In this document: positions 56,280 through 64,000 of the stretch, in pieces
Numbering within the stretch: the stretch's first letter is position 1
How the letters are laid out: each line of letters starts with the position of its first letter
From: an uncultured Clostridia bacterium
GTDB lineage: Bacteria > Bacillota > Clostridia > TANB77 > CAG-508
NCBI GenBank assembly: GCA_934122085.1
Contig: CAKOVS010000007.1
Location: forward strand, 1 to 64,000
DNA length: 64,000 nucleotides
Direction: 5' to 3'
Notes under the pieces: model-generated
The model's input: only the letters and a program-made list of their open reading frames with translations
Told to the model about the DNA's origin: nothing
Databases searched by the model: none
Translations under genes and position numbers: made by a program

Positions 56280-56308
56280 ATTATACCATAATTTTACTCA
56301 TTTTGCAA
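56280..56308 (-). promoter_or_regulatory. sigma-A promoter of the M23 peptidase gene
   Basis: On the minus strand TTGCAA (56303-56308), a 17-base spacer and TATAAT (56280-56285). Confidence 0.7.
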
Positions 56309-56443
56309 ATTTTTAATTTTCATTTTTTGTTTCTTAAATATTTTCAGTTCTTTAATCCATTGAAAAATTGCTCTTTATTATATATATTACTCATTTTTCC
56401 TGCATTTTATTCGTTTTTTCTCTATTTTCCTCGTTTTTTTGTA

Positions 56444-56472
56444 TTGAAAAATTAAATGTACTATGATAATAT
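56444..56472 (+). promoter_or_regulatory. promoter of the RluA-family gene
   Basis: TTGAAA (56444-56449), a 17-base spacer and TAATAT (56467-56472). No other gene lies in 56163-56500. Confidence 0.55.
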
Positions 56473-56500
56473 ATTAATATATTTTAATTTGGAGGTTATT

Positions 56501-57355
56501 TTGAAAACTTTAATTGTTCCTAACAAATATAATGAAAAAAAACTTTGTAATTTTATTTTAACATCTTTTCCGAATTTATCTCAAAATATTTTATACAAAG
56601 CTCTTAGACAAAAAGACATAAAAATTAATGGAAAAAGGGTTAATAAAGATTGTACTATTTTTGAAAATGATGAATTAAATATATTTATTGCCGATTCTTT
56701 GCTTTTTCCAGAAATTCATCTAGATATTGTTTTTGAAGATAATAATATTTTAGTAATTAATAAACCTATAAATCTCGAAGTTGTTGGTGAAAATAGTTTA
56801 ACAACTTTAGTACATCAAAAATATCCCAAACAAAAACCAATGCCTTGTCATAGACTTGATAGAAATACAACTGGATTAGTTTTATTTGCGAAAAATGACA
56901 TTGCCTTAAATATTTTATTTGATAAGTTTAAAAAACATGAAATAAAAAAATCTTATACAGCTCTAGTTTATGGAATTCCTAAAATAAAAGAATCTAGACT
57001 TGAAGCTTATTTATTTAAAGATAATAAAAAATCACTTGTATATATTTCTGATGATTTTAAACCTGGTTACCAGAAAATTATAACTTCTTATTCCGTAATA
57101 AAAGAATTTAATAATAATACCTCTTTATTAGAAGTTAATATTGAAACTGGACGTACTCATCAAATTAGAGCACATCTAGCTCATATAGGATATCCTATTA
57201 TTGGTGATGGCAAATATGGTATTAATCAAATAAATAAACAATTTGGATATAAATATCAACAACTTAATAGTTTTAAATTAGAATTTAATTTTGTAACAGA
57301 TGCTGGTATTTTAAATTATTTGAATGGAATGATTATTGAACAAAAAAATAGTTGA
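56501..57355 (+). CDS. RluA-family pseudouridine synthase
   Basis: This enzyme makes pseudouridine in 23S rRNA or tRNA. The N-terminal part (about 1-75) is an S4-like RNA-binding domain (NILYKALRQKDIKINGKRVNKD). The catalytic motif HRLDRNTTGLVLFAKN contains the nucleophilic Asp. A later RIHQIRAHLAHIGYPIIGDGKYG-type block is intact. The start is the TTG at 56501, five bases past GGAGG; the longer ORF has no ribosome site. The target U is not given by sequence. The protein has 284 residues. Confidence 0.9.
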   Translation: MKTLIVPNKYNEKKLCNFILTSFPNLSQNILYKALRQKDIKINGKRVNKDCTIFENDELNIFIADSLLFPEIHLDIVFEDNNILVINKPINLEVVGENSLTTLVHQKYPKQKPMPCHRLDRNTTGLVLFAKNDIALNILFDKFKKHEIKKSYTALVYGIPKIKESRLEAYLFKDNKKSLVYISDDFKPGYQKIITSYSVIKEFNNNTSLLEVNIETGRTHQIRAHLAHIGYPIIGDGKYGINQINKQFGYKYQQLNSFKLEFNFVTDAGILNYLNGMIIEQKNS

Positions 57356-57394
57356 ATTTTGTCAACTATCAAATTTTATCCAACAAATTGTATA

Positions 57395-57470
57395 TGGTGC
57401 CACCAAGCAGAATCGAACTGCTGGCCTACGGGTTACGAATCCGTCGCTCTACCAACTGAGCTATAGTGGC
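57395..57470 (-). tRNA. tRNA-Thr (anticodon CGU)
   Basis: The 76-base minus-strand gene has a 7-bp acceptor stem (GCCACTA), D-arm (GCTC AGTTGGTA GAGC), anticodon loop TTCGTAA, TTCGATT T-loop and an encoded CCA end. The anticodon CGU reads ACG. The anticodon stem has four good pairs and an A31-C39 mismatch. It lies between the RluA gene and an orphan small gene. Confidence 0.93.
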
Positions 57471-57659
57471 AATACAAAATAAATATAACATAGTTTCTTA
57501 AAAATAACAATAGCTTTGTAAATATTTTAATTTTTATTATTTAAGCTATTGTAAATTTACACTTCTTATGATAATCTATGTATTAATGTTTGTCTTTATA
57601 TCACAAGAATGATTATTTAGTGAATTTATTGTTATCTTTTGCATTTTTAGGAGGACTTT

Positions 57660-57845
57660 ATGAATAATATTAATTTTTTCTCTGTATTAATAAGTAATTT
57701 TAAATGTGCTTTTTGTAGTAATAAGTTTTGTGAAGTAAGGTATTTTCCACAAAGAAGAAATTCTTATTTTTATAATGGAAAAAAATATTTTATCCAATGT
57801 GAAAAAGATGTTAATAAATATTACGATAAAGTGTTTAAATTATAA
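57660..57845 (+). CDS. small Cys-containing protein, unknown function
   Basis: This 61-residue protein has a CAFCSNKFC cysteine cluster (residues 16-24) and a Lys/Tyr-rich C-terminus (NGKKYFIQCEKDVNKYYDK). Such clusters often bind zinc, but that is an inference. The ATG at 57660 has AGGAGG at good distance, and the strong bidirectional terminator after it supports expression. I do not recognise a family. Confidence 0.65.
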   Translation: MNNINFFSVLISNFKCAFCSNKFCEVRYFPQRRNSYFYNGKKYFIQCEKDVNKYYDKVFKL

Positions 57846-57851
57846 CTTTAT

Positions 57852-57900
57852 AACCCAAAAGGTTGCACAACCATTTACATGATTGTACAACCTTTTGGTT
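57852..57900. terminator. bidirectional terminator
   Basis: A long interrupted stem (about 18 pairs, 57852-57870 with 57883-57900), with A/T runs, serves the small Cys gene and the converging coiled-coil gene. Confidence 0.8.
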
Positions 57901-57903
57901 AAT

Positions 57904-58836
57904 TTACTGGTGCTTTGCCATTAGGCTGTCAAACAGTTTCTGACATGCATCATTCTCGAATACGGTCTGCCAAGACTTCAACTCCTTTACAATCTCAATT
58001 ACTTTCGCAACCGACTGAATTTGGCCAATGGTCATTTCCTTACATAGACTAGTATTGCTGCTCGCAATCCCAATCCAATCAACTGCACTATCTTCAGGAA
58101 TTTTAATTTCAGTGCAAGCACTTACCTCAATATCCCCAGAAGCATAGACGAAAATATCCACAGTATTCAGGGCTTGAATTTCTTCTTCCAGTGCCTGAAG
58201 CATTGCTCGCTTTTGGGCAAGAGTCTCATTGGCTTCAGATACTTTTCCTACAATTTCATTCAACTCGTCATTCAAGCTAATGACCTGAACTTGAGTCTCC
58301 AGAATTTTATTTTTGTAGTCTTCCAAAACTGCCTTTAATTTAGGAAGTTCTTGAGTCTGGATTACCCTTTTGCGAGAAATTAACTCGTCATGATTCACCT
58401 CAAGAGCAATTATGTTCTGCTGCAGTGTGGCAGCCTTTTCTTGCTCTTCAGTGAGTAACTTTAGCCTTTTTTCTTGTTCCTGAACCATTTTAACCTCTGC
58501 TCCTTCTTCGATGTCAGCTTTTTCGTTTTTATCCGAAATTTTTTCTTCCTGAGTTTCCACTGCCTCTGCGCCCTGAATTTCTGCAGCTTCAATTTTTGCT
58601 TCAGGCTCATTCGTCTCAGTATTGTCCTTTTTCTTAGCTGACTTCTTCAGAACTTCATTCTGCTTTAAGTCCCGTTTGATTTCTCCGATGTCTCCGTGAA
58701 ATAAATCACGAAGTAGCTCCATGAACTCATCCTCAGAAATACCATAATTCTTCAAGAAATCTGAAGCTGTCCAATGGTTCTTCACCTTCATCTTCACCGT
58801 CTTTGCGCTAATAGCCTTGCCCTTCAGCTTTCTCAT
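57904..58836 (-). CDS. coiled-coil protein of unknown function, downstream of an HTH gene
   Basis: The 310-residue protein has a short basic N-terminus (RKLKGKAISAKTVKMKVKNHW). It continues with an HTH-like stretch (FLKNYGISEDEFMELLRDLF, about 27-46) and a long coiled coil (about 60-220, including QEEKISDKNEKADIEE and LNDELNEIVGKVSEANETLAQKRAMLQALEEEIQ). A globular C-terminal part (about 225-310) contains DSAVDWIGIAS. Its codon use is much richer in G and C than the neighbours. It begins five bases after the HTH gene stop; the ATG at 58836 lies nine bases past GGAG. Function unknown. Confidence 0.75.
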   Translation of the reverse strand: MRKLKGKAISAKTVKMKVKNHWTASDFLKNYGISEDEFMELLRDLFHGDIGEIKRDLKQNEVLKKSAKKKDNTETNEPEAKIEAAEIQGAEAVETQEEKISDKNEKADIEEGAEVKMVQEQEKRLKLLTEEQEKAATLQQNIIALEVNHDELISRKRVIQTQELPKLKAVLEDYKNKILETQVQVISLNDELNEIVGKVSEANETLAQKRAMLQALEEEIQALNTVDIFVYASGDIEVSACTEIKIPEDSAVDWIGIASSNTSLCKEMTIGQIQSVAKVIEIVKELKSWQTVFENDACQKLFDSLMAKHQ

Positions 58837-58840
58837 CTTT

Positions 58841-59173
58841 TTATTCTCCAATCATACTGTCGATTTTTTTAATAATATTATCAATATCATTAACCGTCTT
58901 TTGGAACTGCAAATTTAATTCTTCTCCATCAACTAATGTTTTGACTGCCCTATCAGAATTTCCAGATTGGGATTTATGCCAGCTTTTCACTAGCAATAAC
59001 TCGTCCCGTTCTACTCCGTTTAAATCTGCGACTTCCTGCAAAACGCCGTATGCATGTCCACAAGAAATCTTACAAATTTCAGCAATTTCAGGAACTTTGT
59101 ACCCCTTCTCATGCCACTTCATGAAATTCCTGATATAGAATTTCACTTTTTCTGTCCTGTTATTTGCACCCAT
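58841..59173 (-). CDS. small helix-turn-helix protein, probable DNA-binding regulator
   Basis: This 110-residue protein starts MGANNRTEKVKFYIRNFMKWHEKGYKVPEI at the ATG at 59173, 11 bases past AGGAGG. Residues about 15-55 resemble a helix-turn-helix (KGYKVPEIAEICKISCGHAYGVLQEVADL). The C-terminal half forms a coiled coil (FQKTVNDIDNIIKKIDSMIGE). With the downstream coiled-coil gene it forms a two-gene operon with richer base composition, perhaps from a mobile element. It is likely a regulator or partition-type protein. That is inference. Confidence 0.7.
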   Translation of the reverse strand: MGANNRTEKVKFYIRNFMKWHEKGYKVPEIAEICKISCGHAYGVLQEVADLNGVERDELLLVKSWHKSQSGNSDRAVKTLVDGEELNLQFQKTVNDIDNIIKKIDSMIGE

Positions 59174-59245
59174 AGTAAACCTCCTTTGGTGCGTATAAAA
59201 TTTTTTACTACGCAAAACAACAAATGCTATTTTGCACTTATGTTA

Positions 59246-59274
59246 AGTATATCACAATATTCATTTTTTTGCAA
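59246..59274 (-). promoter_or_regulatory. promoter of the HTH/coiled-coil operon
   Basis: On the minus strand TTGCAA (59269-59274), a 17-base spacer and TATACT (59246-59251). It is back to back with the response regulator promoter. Confidence 0.7.
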
Positions 59275-59291
59275 TTATTTACTAATTTACC

Positions 59292-59320
59292 TTGTATATT
59301 GGTAAAAATTGTGATATAAA
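59292..59320 (+). promoter_or_regulatory. promoter of the response regulator gene
   Basis: TTGTAT (59292-59297), a 17-base spacer and TATAAA (59315-59320). Confidence 0.6.
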
Positions 59321-59348
59321 ATATGTATAACTTAATCGGAGGTCTTAT

Positions 59349-60107
59349 ATGGAAAACAATAATTTTGATGATGAAAAGAAAACAATTTTAATAGTTGATG
59401 ATGAACAAAAAATTGTAGATTTACTTGTTCATAACTTAACTAGAGAAGGTTATAATACAATTGAAGCAAATGATGGCCAAACTGCAATAGATTTGGCAAT
59501 TTCTCAACGTCCTGATTTAATTTTACTAGATGTAATGATTCCTCGTGTTGATGGTCTTACTGTTTGTAAAAAAATAAAAAACTATTATAATGTTCCTATT
59601 TTAATGGTTTCTGCTAAAGATGACGAACTAGACAAAATCGTTGGATTAGAAATTGGTGCAGATGATTATATAACAAAACCATTTAGTGTAAGAGAAGTTG
59701 TAGCTAGAGTAAAAGCTAATTTAAGAAAATCTGAAACACATTATGATAGTTTAAAATCTTCACATGATTCAGACTCTCAGAGAGAAACTAAAAAACAAAA
59801 TACTATAAAAATCGGTGACCTAACTTTAGACTTAGAAAAATATGAGGTTAATGTTAATGGAACCATTGTAAATTTAACTTTAAGAGAATTTGAAGTTTTA
59901 AAATATTTAGCACAACAACAAGGACAAGTTGTTACAAGAGAATCACTTCTTGAACAAGTTTGGGGATATGAATATTATGGAGATATTAGAACTGTTGATG
60001 TTACTGTTAGAAGAATTAGAGAAAGAATTGAAAAAGATACTTCTAATCCTAAATATTTAATTACTAAAAGAGGAATTGGTTATTATATTCCAAATTTTGA
60101 ACAATAA
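59349..60107 (+). CDS. OmpR/PhoB-type response regulator
   Basis: This is a two-component transcription factor. The receiver domain (about 12-125) has VDDEQ, the phosphorylated Asp61 in LILLDVMIP, and the conserved Lys in YITKPFSV. The C-terminal winged helix (about 155-250) shows LREFEVLKYLAQQQGQVVTRESLLEQVWGYEYYGDIRTVDVTVRRIRERIE. The linker is Ser/Lys-rich. No histidine kinase gene is adjacent; a terminator follows directly, so it is an orphan and its partner lies elsewhere. The wording is close to WalR-type regulators, which also have stand-alone kinases, but I do not name it. Confidence 0.92.
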   Translation: MENNNFDDEKKTILIVDDEQKIVDLLVHNLTREGYNTIEANDGQTAIDLAISQRPDLILLDVMIPRVDGLTVCKKIKNYYNVPILMVSAKDDELDKIVGLEIGADDYITKPFSVREVVARVKANLRKSETHYDSLKSSHDSDSQRETKKQNTIKIGDLTLDLEKYEVNVNGTIVNLTLREFEVLKYLAQQQGQVVTRESLLEQVWGYEYYGDIRTVDVTVRRIRERIEKDTSNPKYLITKRGIGYYIPNFEQ

Positions 60108-60114
60108 CAATATA

Positions 60115-60144
60115 AAAGCTATGCAACAAAATTTGCATAGCTTT
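60115..60144. terminator. bidirectional terminator
   Basis: A 12-bp stem (60115-60126 with 60133-60144) with a 6-base loop, shared by the response regulator and the converging gene. Confidence 0.8.
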
Positions 60145-60149
60145 CTTTA

Positions 60150-61400
60150 CTATTTTAAATTTGATAATGCTTTCATTATTCCTAATTTACCATATTGATA
60201 TGTAAGTCCACCTTGCATATATGCAATATATGGCGCTCTAATTGGTCCATCACAGCTTAACTCTATTGTTGACCCTTCTGTAAATGTTCCTGCTGCCATA
60301 ATTACTTGATCATCATATCCTCCCATTGCACTTGGCTCTGGAATTACATTTGAATCTATTGGAGAACCCATTTGAATTCCCTGACAGAATTTTACTAATT
60401 TTTCTGCATTCCCTAATTCTATTGTTTGAACAATATCTGCTCTTTTTTCATTATATAAAGGATCTACTTTATATCCTAATTTTTCTAATATTCTACTTGC
60501 AAATACAGCTGTTTTTACTGCACTTGCCACTACACTTGGTGCAAAAAATAGTCCTTTTATAAATGGTATATTTTGATTTAATGATGGTCCTATTTCTTTT
60601 CCAACTCCAGGAGCAGTAAGTCTTTCTGCGCATAATTCTATTAAGTCTTTTCTTCCTACAATATATGCACCACTTGTTGCAATACCTGCTCCTAAGTTTT
60701 TCATTAAAGAACCAACTATAATATCTGCTCCAACATCTGTTGGCTCTTTTTCTTCAACAAATTCTCCATAACAATTATCTACCATTATTATAACTTCTTG
60801 ATTTACTTCTCTTATTGCTTTTATTGCTTTTTCAATTTTGTCAATTGTTAAACTTTTTCTTGTTGAATATCCTTTTGATCTTTGAATTTCTATTAATTTT
60901 ATATCTTTTTTTGATACTCTTTCTTTTATTGAATTAATGTCAAAATCATTATCAATTAATTCTATTTGTTCATATTTTACTCCAAATGCTTTTAGTGAAC
61001 TCTTACTTTCTTCTTTGCTTATTCCTATTGCAGTTTGTAATGTATCATAGGGTGCTCCAGAAATGCTTAACATCGTATCTCCTGGACGTAAAATTCCAAA
61101 CAATGTTACAGCTAGAGCATGTGTTCCAGATATTAGTTGTGCTCTTACTAATGCATCTTCAGTATTAAATATTTTTGCATAAATCTCTTCTATTTTATTT
61201 CTTCCAATTTCATCAATTCCATATCCTGTTGATGAATGTAAATGCATTTCTGATAATCCACATTCTTGAAATGCTGATAACACTTTTAAACTGTTTATTT
61301 CTTCTATTTTCTCAATATTTTTAAATATTGGTTGTATTTCTTGTTCAACTTCTTCTGATAAATCTAAAATTTCTTTTTTTATTCCAAATTTCTGATACAT
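60150..61400 (-). CDS. PLP-dependent enzyme, methionine gamma-lyase family (YnbB-like)
   Basis: This 416-residue fold-type I PLP enzyme belongs to the group annotated as methionine gamma-lyase family or aluminium resistance protein (YnbB in Bacillus). It has SGTHALAVTLFGILRPGD, VDNCYGEFVEEKEP and the PLP-Lys site GSLMKNLGAG. The C-terminal AAGTFTEGSTIELSCDGPIRAPY is a family hallmark. The true reaction of this group is not established. The start ATG at 61400 has a weak ribosome site; the gene probably has its own promoter. Confidence 0.88.
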   Translation of the reverse strand: MYQKFGIKKEILDLSEEVEQEIQPIFKNIEKIEEINSLKVLSAFQECGLSEMHLHSSTGYGIDEIGRNKIEEIYAKIFNTEDALVRAQLISGTHALAVTLFGILRPGDTMLSISGAPYDTLQTAIGISKEESKSSLKAFGVKYEQIELIDNDFDINSIKERVSKKDIKLIEIQRSKGYSTRKSLTIDKIEKAIKAIREVNQEVIIMVDNCYGEFVEEKEPTDVGADIIVGSLMKNLGAGIATSGAYIVGRKDLIELCAERLTAPGVGKEIGPSLNQNIPFIKGLFFAPSVVASAVKTAVFASRILEKLGYKVDPLYNEKRADIVQTIELGNAEKLVKFCQGIQMGSPIDSNVIPEPSAMGGYDDQVIMAAGTFTEGSTIELSCDGPIRAPYIAYMQGGLTYQYGKLGIMKALSNLK

Positions 61401-61517
61401 ATAATAATATCCTTATATAATAAATATTTAGGTTTTTTATGTGTCTGCCTATAAACACATAATTATTATAACATTTTCTTTTTGATAAGTCTACTATTTA
61501 TTATATATTTATGTAAT

Positions 61518-62255
61518 CTATCCTGTTTTACTCATTATATCTTTTCTCATTTTTCCTATTATCTTTTTTTCTAGTCTTGATATGTAACTTTGTGAAATTC
61601 CTAATTCGTCTGCTACCTCTTTTTGAGTTTTTTCTCTCCCACTAATAAAACCAAATCTCATTTCCATTATATTTTTTTCCCTAGAGTTTAATTTTTTGAT
61701 TGCTTCTTTTAAAAGTTTCATATCTACTTCATCTTCCAAATTTCTATATGTAATATCTGGATCTGTTCCTAATATATCTGATAATAAAAGTTCATTTCCA
61801 TCACTATCTTTATTTAATGGTTCATCAATTGATACTTCTGTTTTTATTTTATTATTTCTCCTTAAATACATTAATATTTCATTTTCAATACATCTCGATG
61901 CATATGTTGCTAATTTTATCTTTTTTTCTGAATTAAATGTATTTACACTTTTCATCAAGCCTATTGTTCCAATCGATATTAAGTCTTCGATTCCTATTCC
62001 TGTATTTTCAAATTTTTTGGCTATATATACTACAAGTCTTAGATTCCTTTCTACTAATGTTTTTCTGGCATATTCTCTTTCATCTGTTTCTAATTTTTTT
62101 ATCATTTCCTCTTCTTCTTTTTGATCTAATGGTGCTGGTAATGTTTGACTACCTGCAACATAAAATATCGGCAATATTTCATCATTTAGTTTTCCTTCAA
62201 TATATTTTGCACATAAATTATTTATACTATTTTTAATAATCTCTAAAAAATTCAT
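61518..62255 (-). CDS. sigE: sporulation sigma factor SigE
   Basis: SigE directs mother-cell gene expression early in sporulation. The 245 residues include the pro-sequence (about 1-20), region 2 ([38 protein letters not shown] and [21 protein letters not shown]) and region 4 ([43 protein letters not shown]). These match SigE, distinct from SigK and SigG. It lies downstream of spoIIGA, whose product cleaves pro-SigE. A terminator-like hairpin stands between them. Confidence 0.96.
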   Translation of the reverse strand: MNFLEIIKNSINNLCAKYIEGKLNDEILPIFYVAGSQTLPAPLDQKEEEEMIKKLETDEREYARKTLVERNLRLVVYIAKKFENTGIGIEDLISIGTIGLMKSVNTFNSEKKIKLATYASRCIENEILMYLRRNNKIKTEVSIDEPLNKDSDGNELLLSDILGTDPDITYRNLEDEVDMKLLKEAIKKLNSREKNIMEMRFGFISGREKTQKEVADELGISQSYISRLEKKIIGKMRKDIMSKTG

Positions 62256-62349
62256 TTTACATTCCTTTCTTTTAATTTTAATTCATCACCTCTTTCTTGA
62301 TTTTTATTGTACAACTCTAATAGAAAAAAAGCTGTCTTTTCTTATTGTA

Positions 62350-62386
62350 GAAAAAAAGAAATAATCGCTACTATTCGATTATTTCT
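62350..62386 (-). terminator. hairpin with T tract between spoIIGA and sigE
   Basis: A 11-bp perfect stem (62357-62367 with 62376-62386) with an 8-base loop and a T run on the minus strand. It would stop part of the spoIIGA transcript before sigE. Confidence 0.7.
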
Positions 62387-62434
62387 CTTTTATTTATTTA
62401 CTTTTCTTCTAATTATTTTAAATATTTTTATTAT

Positions 62435-63322
62435 CTATAATAAATCTACACCAATTAAGGCTCTATATTCGCCTTTTTTTGTCAAACTTCTTTCATATAT
62501 ACCAATTATAATATTAGAAGTTTTTTTCTCCTCATCTTCGCTTTTCACTACAATCTCAGATATTTTTATTCCAACTAACATACCATTTTCTTTTCCTAAT
62601 GATGAAAAAGGTATACACCTTAATTTTGGAAGATATTCATCTTGTATATCTTGTGGTAAATTTTCTAAATTTCCACATAAAATATTTTCTAAGTTTTTTA
62701 ATATTTCCTTTGGAATAATGCCTTCTAGTAATGACTCTTCCACTATCACAACTGGAGTATTGGTAATTGGCTCTTTTACAAGATTTCCTGTATCTATCAT
62801 TGCTTTTGTTTCTATTTGTTTTTCATTTATTTTCAACTTTATATAACAATACATATCTTTTGCATTAAATTTTGTTTTTATTATTTTAATTGATATTTTT
62901 ATTATTACAAATGCCATAATTGCACCTAACATTATTACTTTTAATACATATTCTCCAGTAAATAATCCATTTTTTATATTTATATTTTCTGGTCTTAAAA
63001 AATATATTAAATTTAATGCTACTCCACCAAATACAAATGATGTTAAATAAAAAATTATAATCTGTTTAAACATTTTCTTTGAATTTTGTGGTTTAAATGC
63101 TATGTAAATCATTACTATTGATAATATAAATTTGGATATTATTGATGAATATATAGTAAATTTTGTTATATACATTAATATCGAGTAAATTGATCCAATT
63201 GTTGAAGATATTATTAATCTAATAATTTTTACTTTTTGTTTTAATATAATTGATGTTGCATATAAAATAATTGCATTCATTATTATATTTTCAATAAATA
63301 TTATATCAATATATATTGTCAT
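62435..63322 (-). CDS. spoIIGA: sporulation sigma-E processing peptidase SpoIIGA
   Basis: SpoIIGA is the membrane aspartic protease that removes the SigE pro-sequence at the septum. The N-terminal half has five predicted membrane helices (about 1-145). The C-terminal half is a retropepsin-like domain with DTG at 177-179 (KAMIDTGNLV). The start at 63322 (MTIYIDIIFIENIIMNAIIL) has GGAGG five bases upstream. At 295 residues it is of normal length. It directly follows ftsZ in minus-strand order and precedes sigE, the standard order in spore-formers. Confidence 0.96.
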   Translation of the reverse strand: MTIYIDIIFIENIIMNAIILYATSIILKQKVKIIRLIISSTIGSIYSILMYITKFTIYSSIISKFILSIVMIYIAFKPQNSKKMFKQIIIFYLTSFVFGGVALNLIYFLRPENINIKNGLFTGEYVLKVIMLGAIMAFVIIKISIKIIKTKFNAKDMYCYIKLKINEKQIETKAMIDTGNLVKEPITNTPVVIVEESLLEGIIPKEILKNLENILCGNLENLPQDIQDEYLPKLRCIPFSSLGKENGMLVGIKISEIVVKSEDEEKKTSNIIIGIYERSLTKKGEYRALIGVDLL

Positions 63323-63438
63323 AATAACCTCCAAATATAATATATTTTTTCACTTAAGTATTATACCATATTTAGGACTAGAATTTTGTCATTATATGAA
63401 AAAATCCACATACTATTTCTAGTACATGAATTCTCTTA

Positions 63439-64000
63439 TTACATATTTTTTCCTTTATTTTTACGTAAGAATGCTGGGATATCTAAATCTCCTGAATTAG
63501 AATTGTCTGTAGATGTTGGAATTGAATTTATTTTCTTATCCCATTGTTTATTTACAAAGCTATCTACACTTGAAGCAACTCTTGCTTCTGGTTTTTCAAA
63601 TCCTGTTGCAATAACTGTAATTTGAATATCTTCTCCCATATTTGGATCTGTAACTGTACCAAATATTATATTTGCTTCAGGATCTACACTGCGTTGAACA
63701 AGTTCTGCTGCTGTATTAACTTCATGTAATCCTAAATCTTCACCACCTGTGATATTTATGATTACTCCTCTTGCTCCTTCTATTGATGTTTCTAGTAATG
63801 GACTTTGTACAGCTTGTTTTGCAGCATCTTCTGCTCTGTTTTCTCCTGATGCTCTACCAATACCCATATGTGCCATTCCTGTATCTTTCATTATTGTTTT
63901 AACATCTGCAAAGTCTAAGTTTACTGTTCCTGTAACTGCTATTAAGTCTGATATACCTTGTACACCTTGTCTTAATACATCATCAGCCATTCTAAATGCA
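63439..64000 (-). CDS. ftsZ: cell division protein FtsZ, C-terminal part (cut by window edge)
   Basis: FtsZ is the tubulin-like GTPase of the division ring. The visible 186 residues begin AFRMADDVLRQGVQGISDLI and run to the end of the protein. They include the T7-loop region (VNLDFADVKTIM) and the C-terminal domain (GTVTDPNMGEDIQITVIATGF). The tail is short and ends in DIPAFLRKNKG, the conserved peptide that binds FtsA, ZapA and others. The GTP-binding N-terminal domain lies beyond the window. It precedes spoIIGA, typical for clostridia. Confidence 0.97.
   Translation of the reverse strand, partial: AFRMADDVLRQGVQGISDLIAVTGTVNLDFADVKTIMKDTGMAHMGIGRASGENRAEDAAKQAVQSPLLETSIEGARGVIINITGGEDLGLHEVNTAAELVQRSVDPEANIIFGTVTDPNMGEDIQITVIATGFEKPEARVASSVDSFVNKQWDKKINSIPTSTDNSNSGDLDIPAFLRKNKGKNM

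Overview
The window is an AT-rich chromosomal segment of an endospore-forming, anaerobic, low-GC Firmicute of the class Clostridia, probably an uncultured gut lineage. The evidence is the set of sporulation genes (spoIIGA-sigE, spoVG, gerW/ytfJ, a spore photoproduct lyase, a cwlD-like amidase), pyruvate formate-lyase, a ChW-repeat surface protein, TTGACA/TATAAT promoters with 17-base spacers, strong GGAGG ribosome sites and a glmS ribozyme. No rRNA and no CRISPR array are visible. One tRNA, tRNA-Thr(CGU), is present. Most genes are on the minus strand. The left end cuts a ChW-repeat protein and the right end cuts ftsZ.

Layout. 1-2.2 kb: surface protein and glycosyltransferase. 2.3-9.5 kb: a small orphan gene, then the recO-yqzL-era-unknown-dusB-rodA-minE block (listed by coordinate). 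9.5-18 kb: minD, a frameshifted cwlD, a paired SMR-type transporter, ylbF, xseA, nusB, DUF2273, amaP, asp23, proS, scpB. 18-22 kb: a decayed AAA/PDDEXK gene, then a complete diversity-generating retroelement (DGR). 22.5-31.6 kb: cyclophilin, disA, radA, a pilin-like protein, spoVG, murC, gerW, DUF2953, scpA, recX. 31.7-42.8 kb: a secreted Asn-rich protein, a sigma-4-like/alpha-CTD-like protein, pflB, groESL under CIRCE control, dCMP deaminase, pyrG, splB. 42.8-51.3 kb: an ABC gene remnant and rpoBC. 51.8-64 kb: orphan genes, glmS with its ribozyme, M23 peptidase, RluA, tRNA-Thr, an HTH/coiled-coil pair, a response regulator, a PLP enzyme, sigE, spoIIGA and ftsZ.

The main find is the DGR at 18.8-22.2 kb. 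In minus-strand order it holds a target gene, three hairpins, a small accessory gene, the template repeat (TR) and the reverse transcriptase. TR and variable repeat (VR) are both 120 bases long and differ at 19 positions. All 19 are adenines in the coding-strand TR, and 15 amino acids change. The target has a type IV pilin-like N-terminus, a Gly/Ser-rich linker and a C-terminal lectin-like domain carrying the VR. This suggests a cell-surface display protein that diversifies its ligand-binding face. A 12-bp hairpin abuts the VR, and three successive hairpins share the same GTAA tetraloop.

Other points of interest are a cwlD gene broken by two single-base insertions that frame the catalytic GHG motif, several isolated single-gene units with richer base composition and their own promoters and terminators, and a putative transcription protein joining a sigma-region-4-like segment to two alpha-CTD-like domains.
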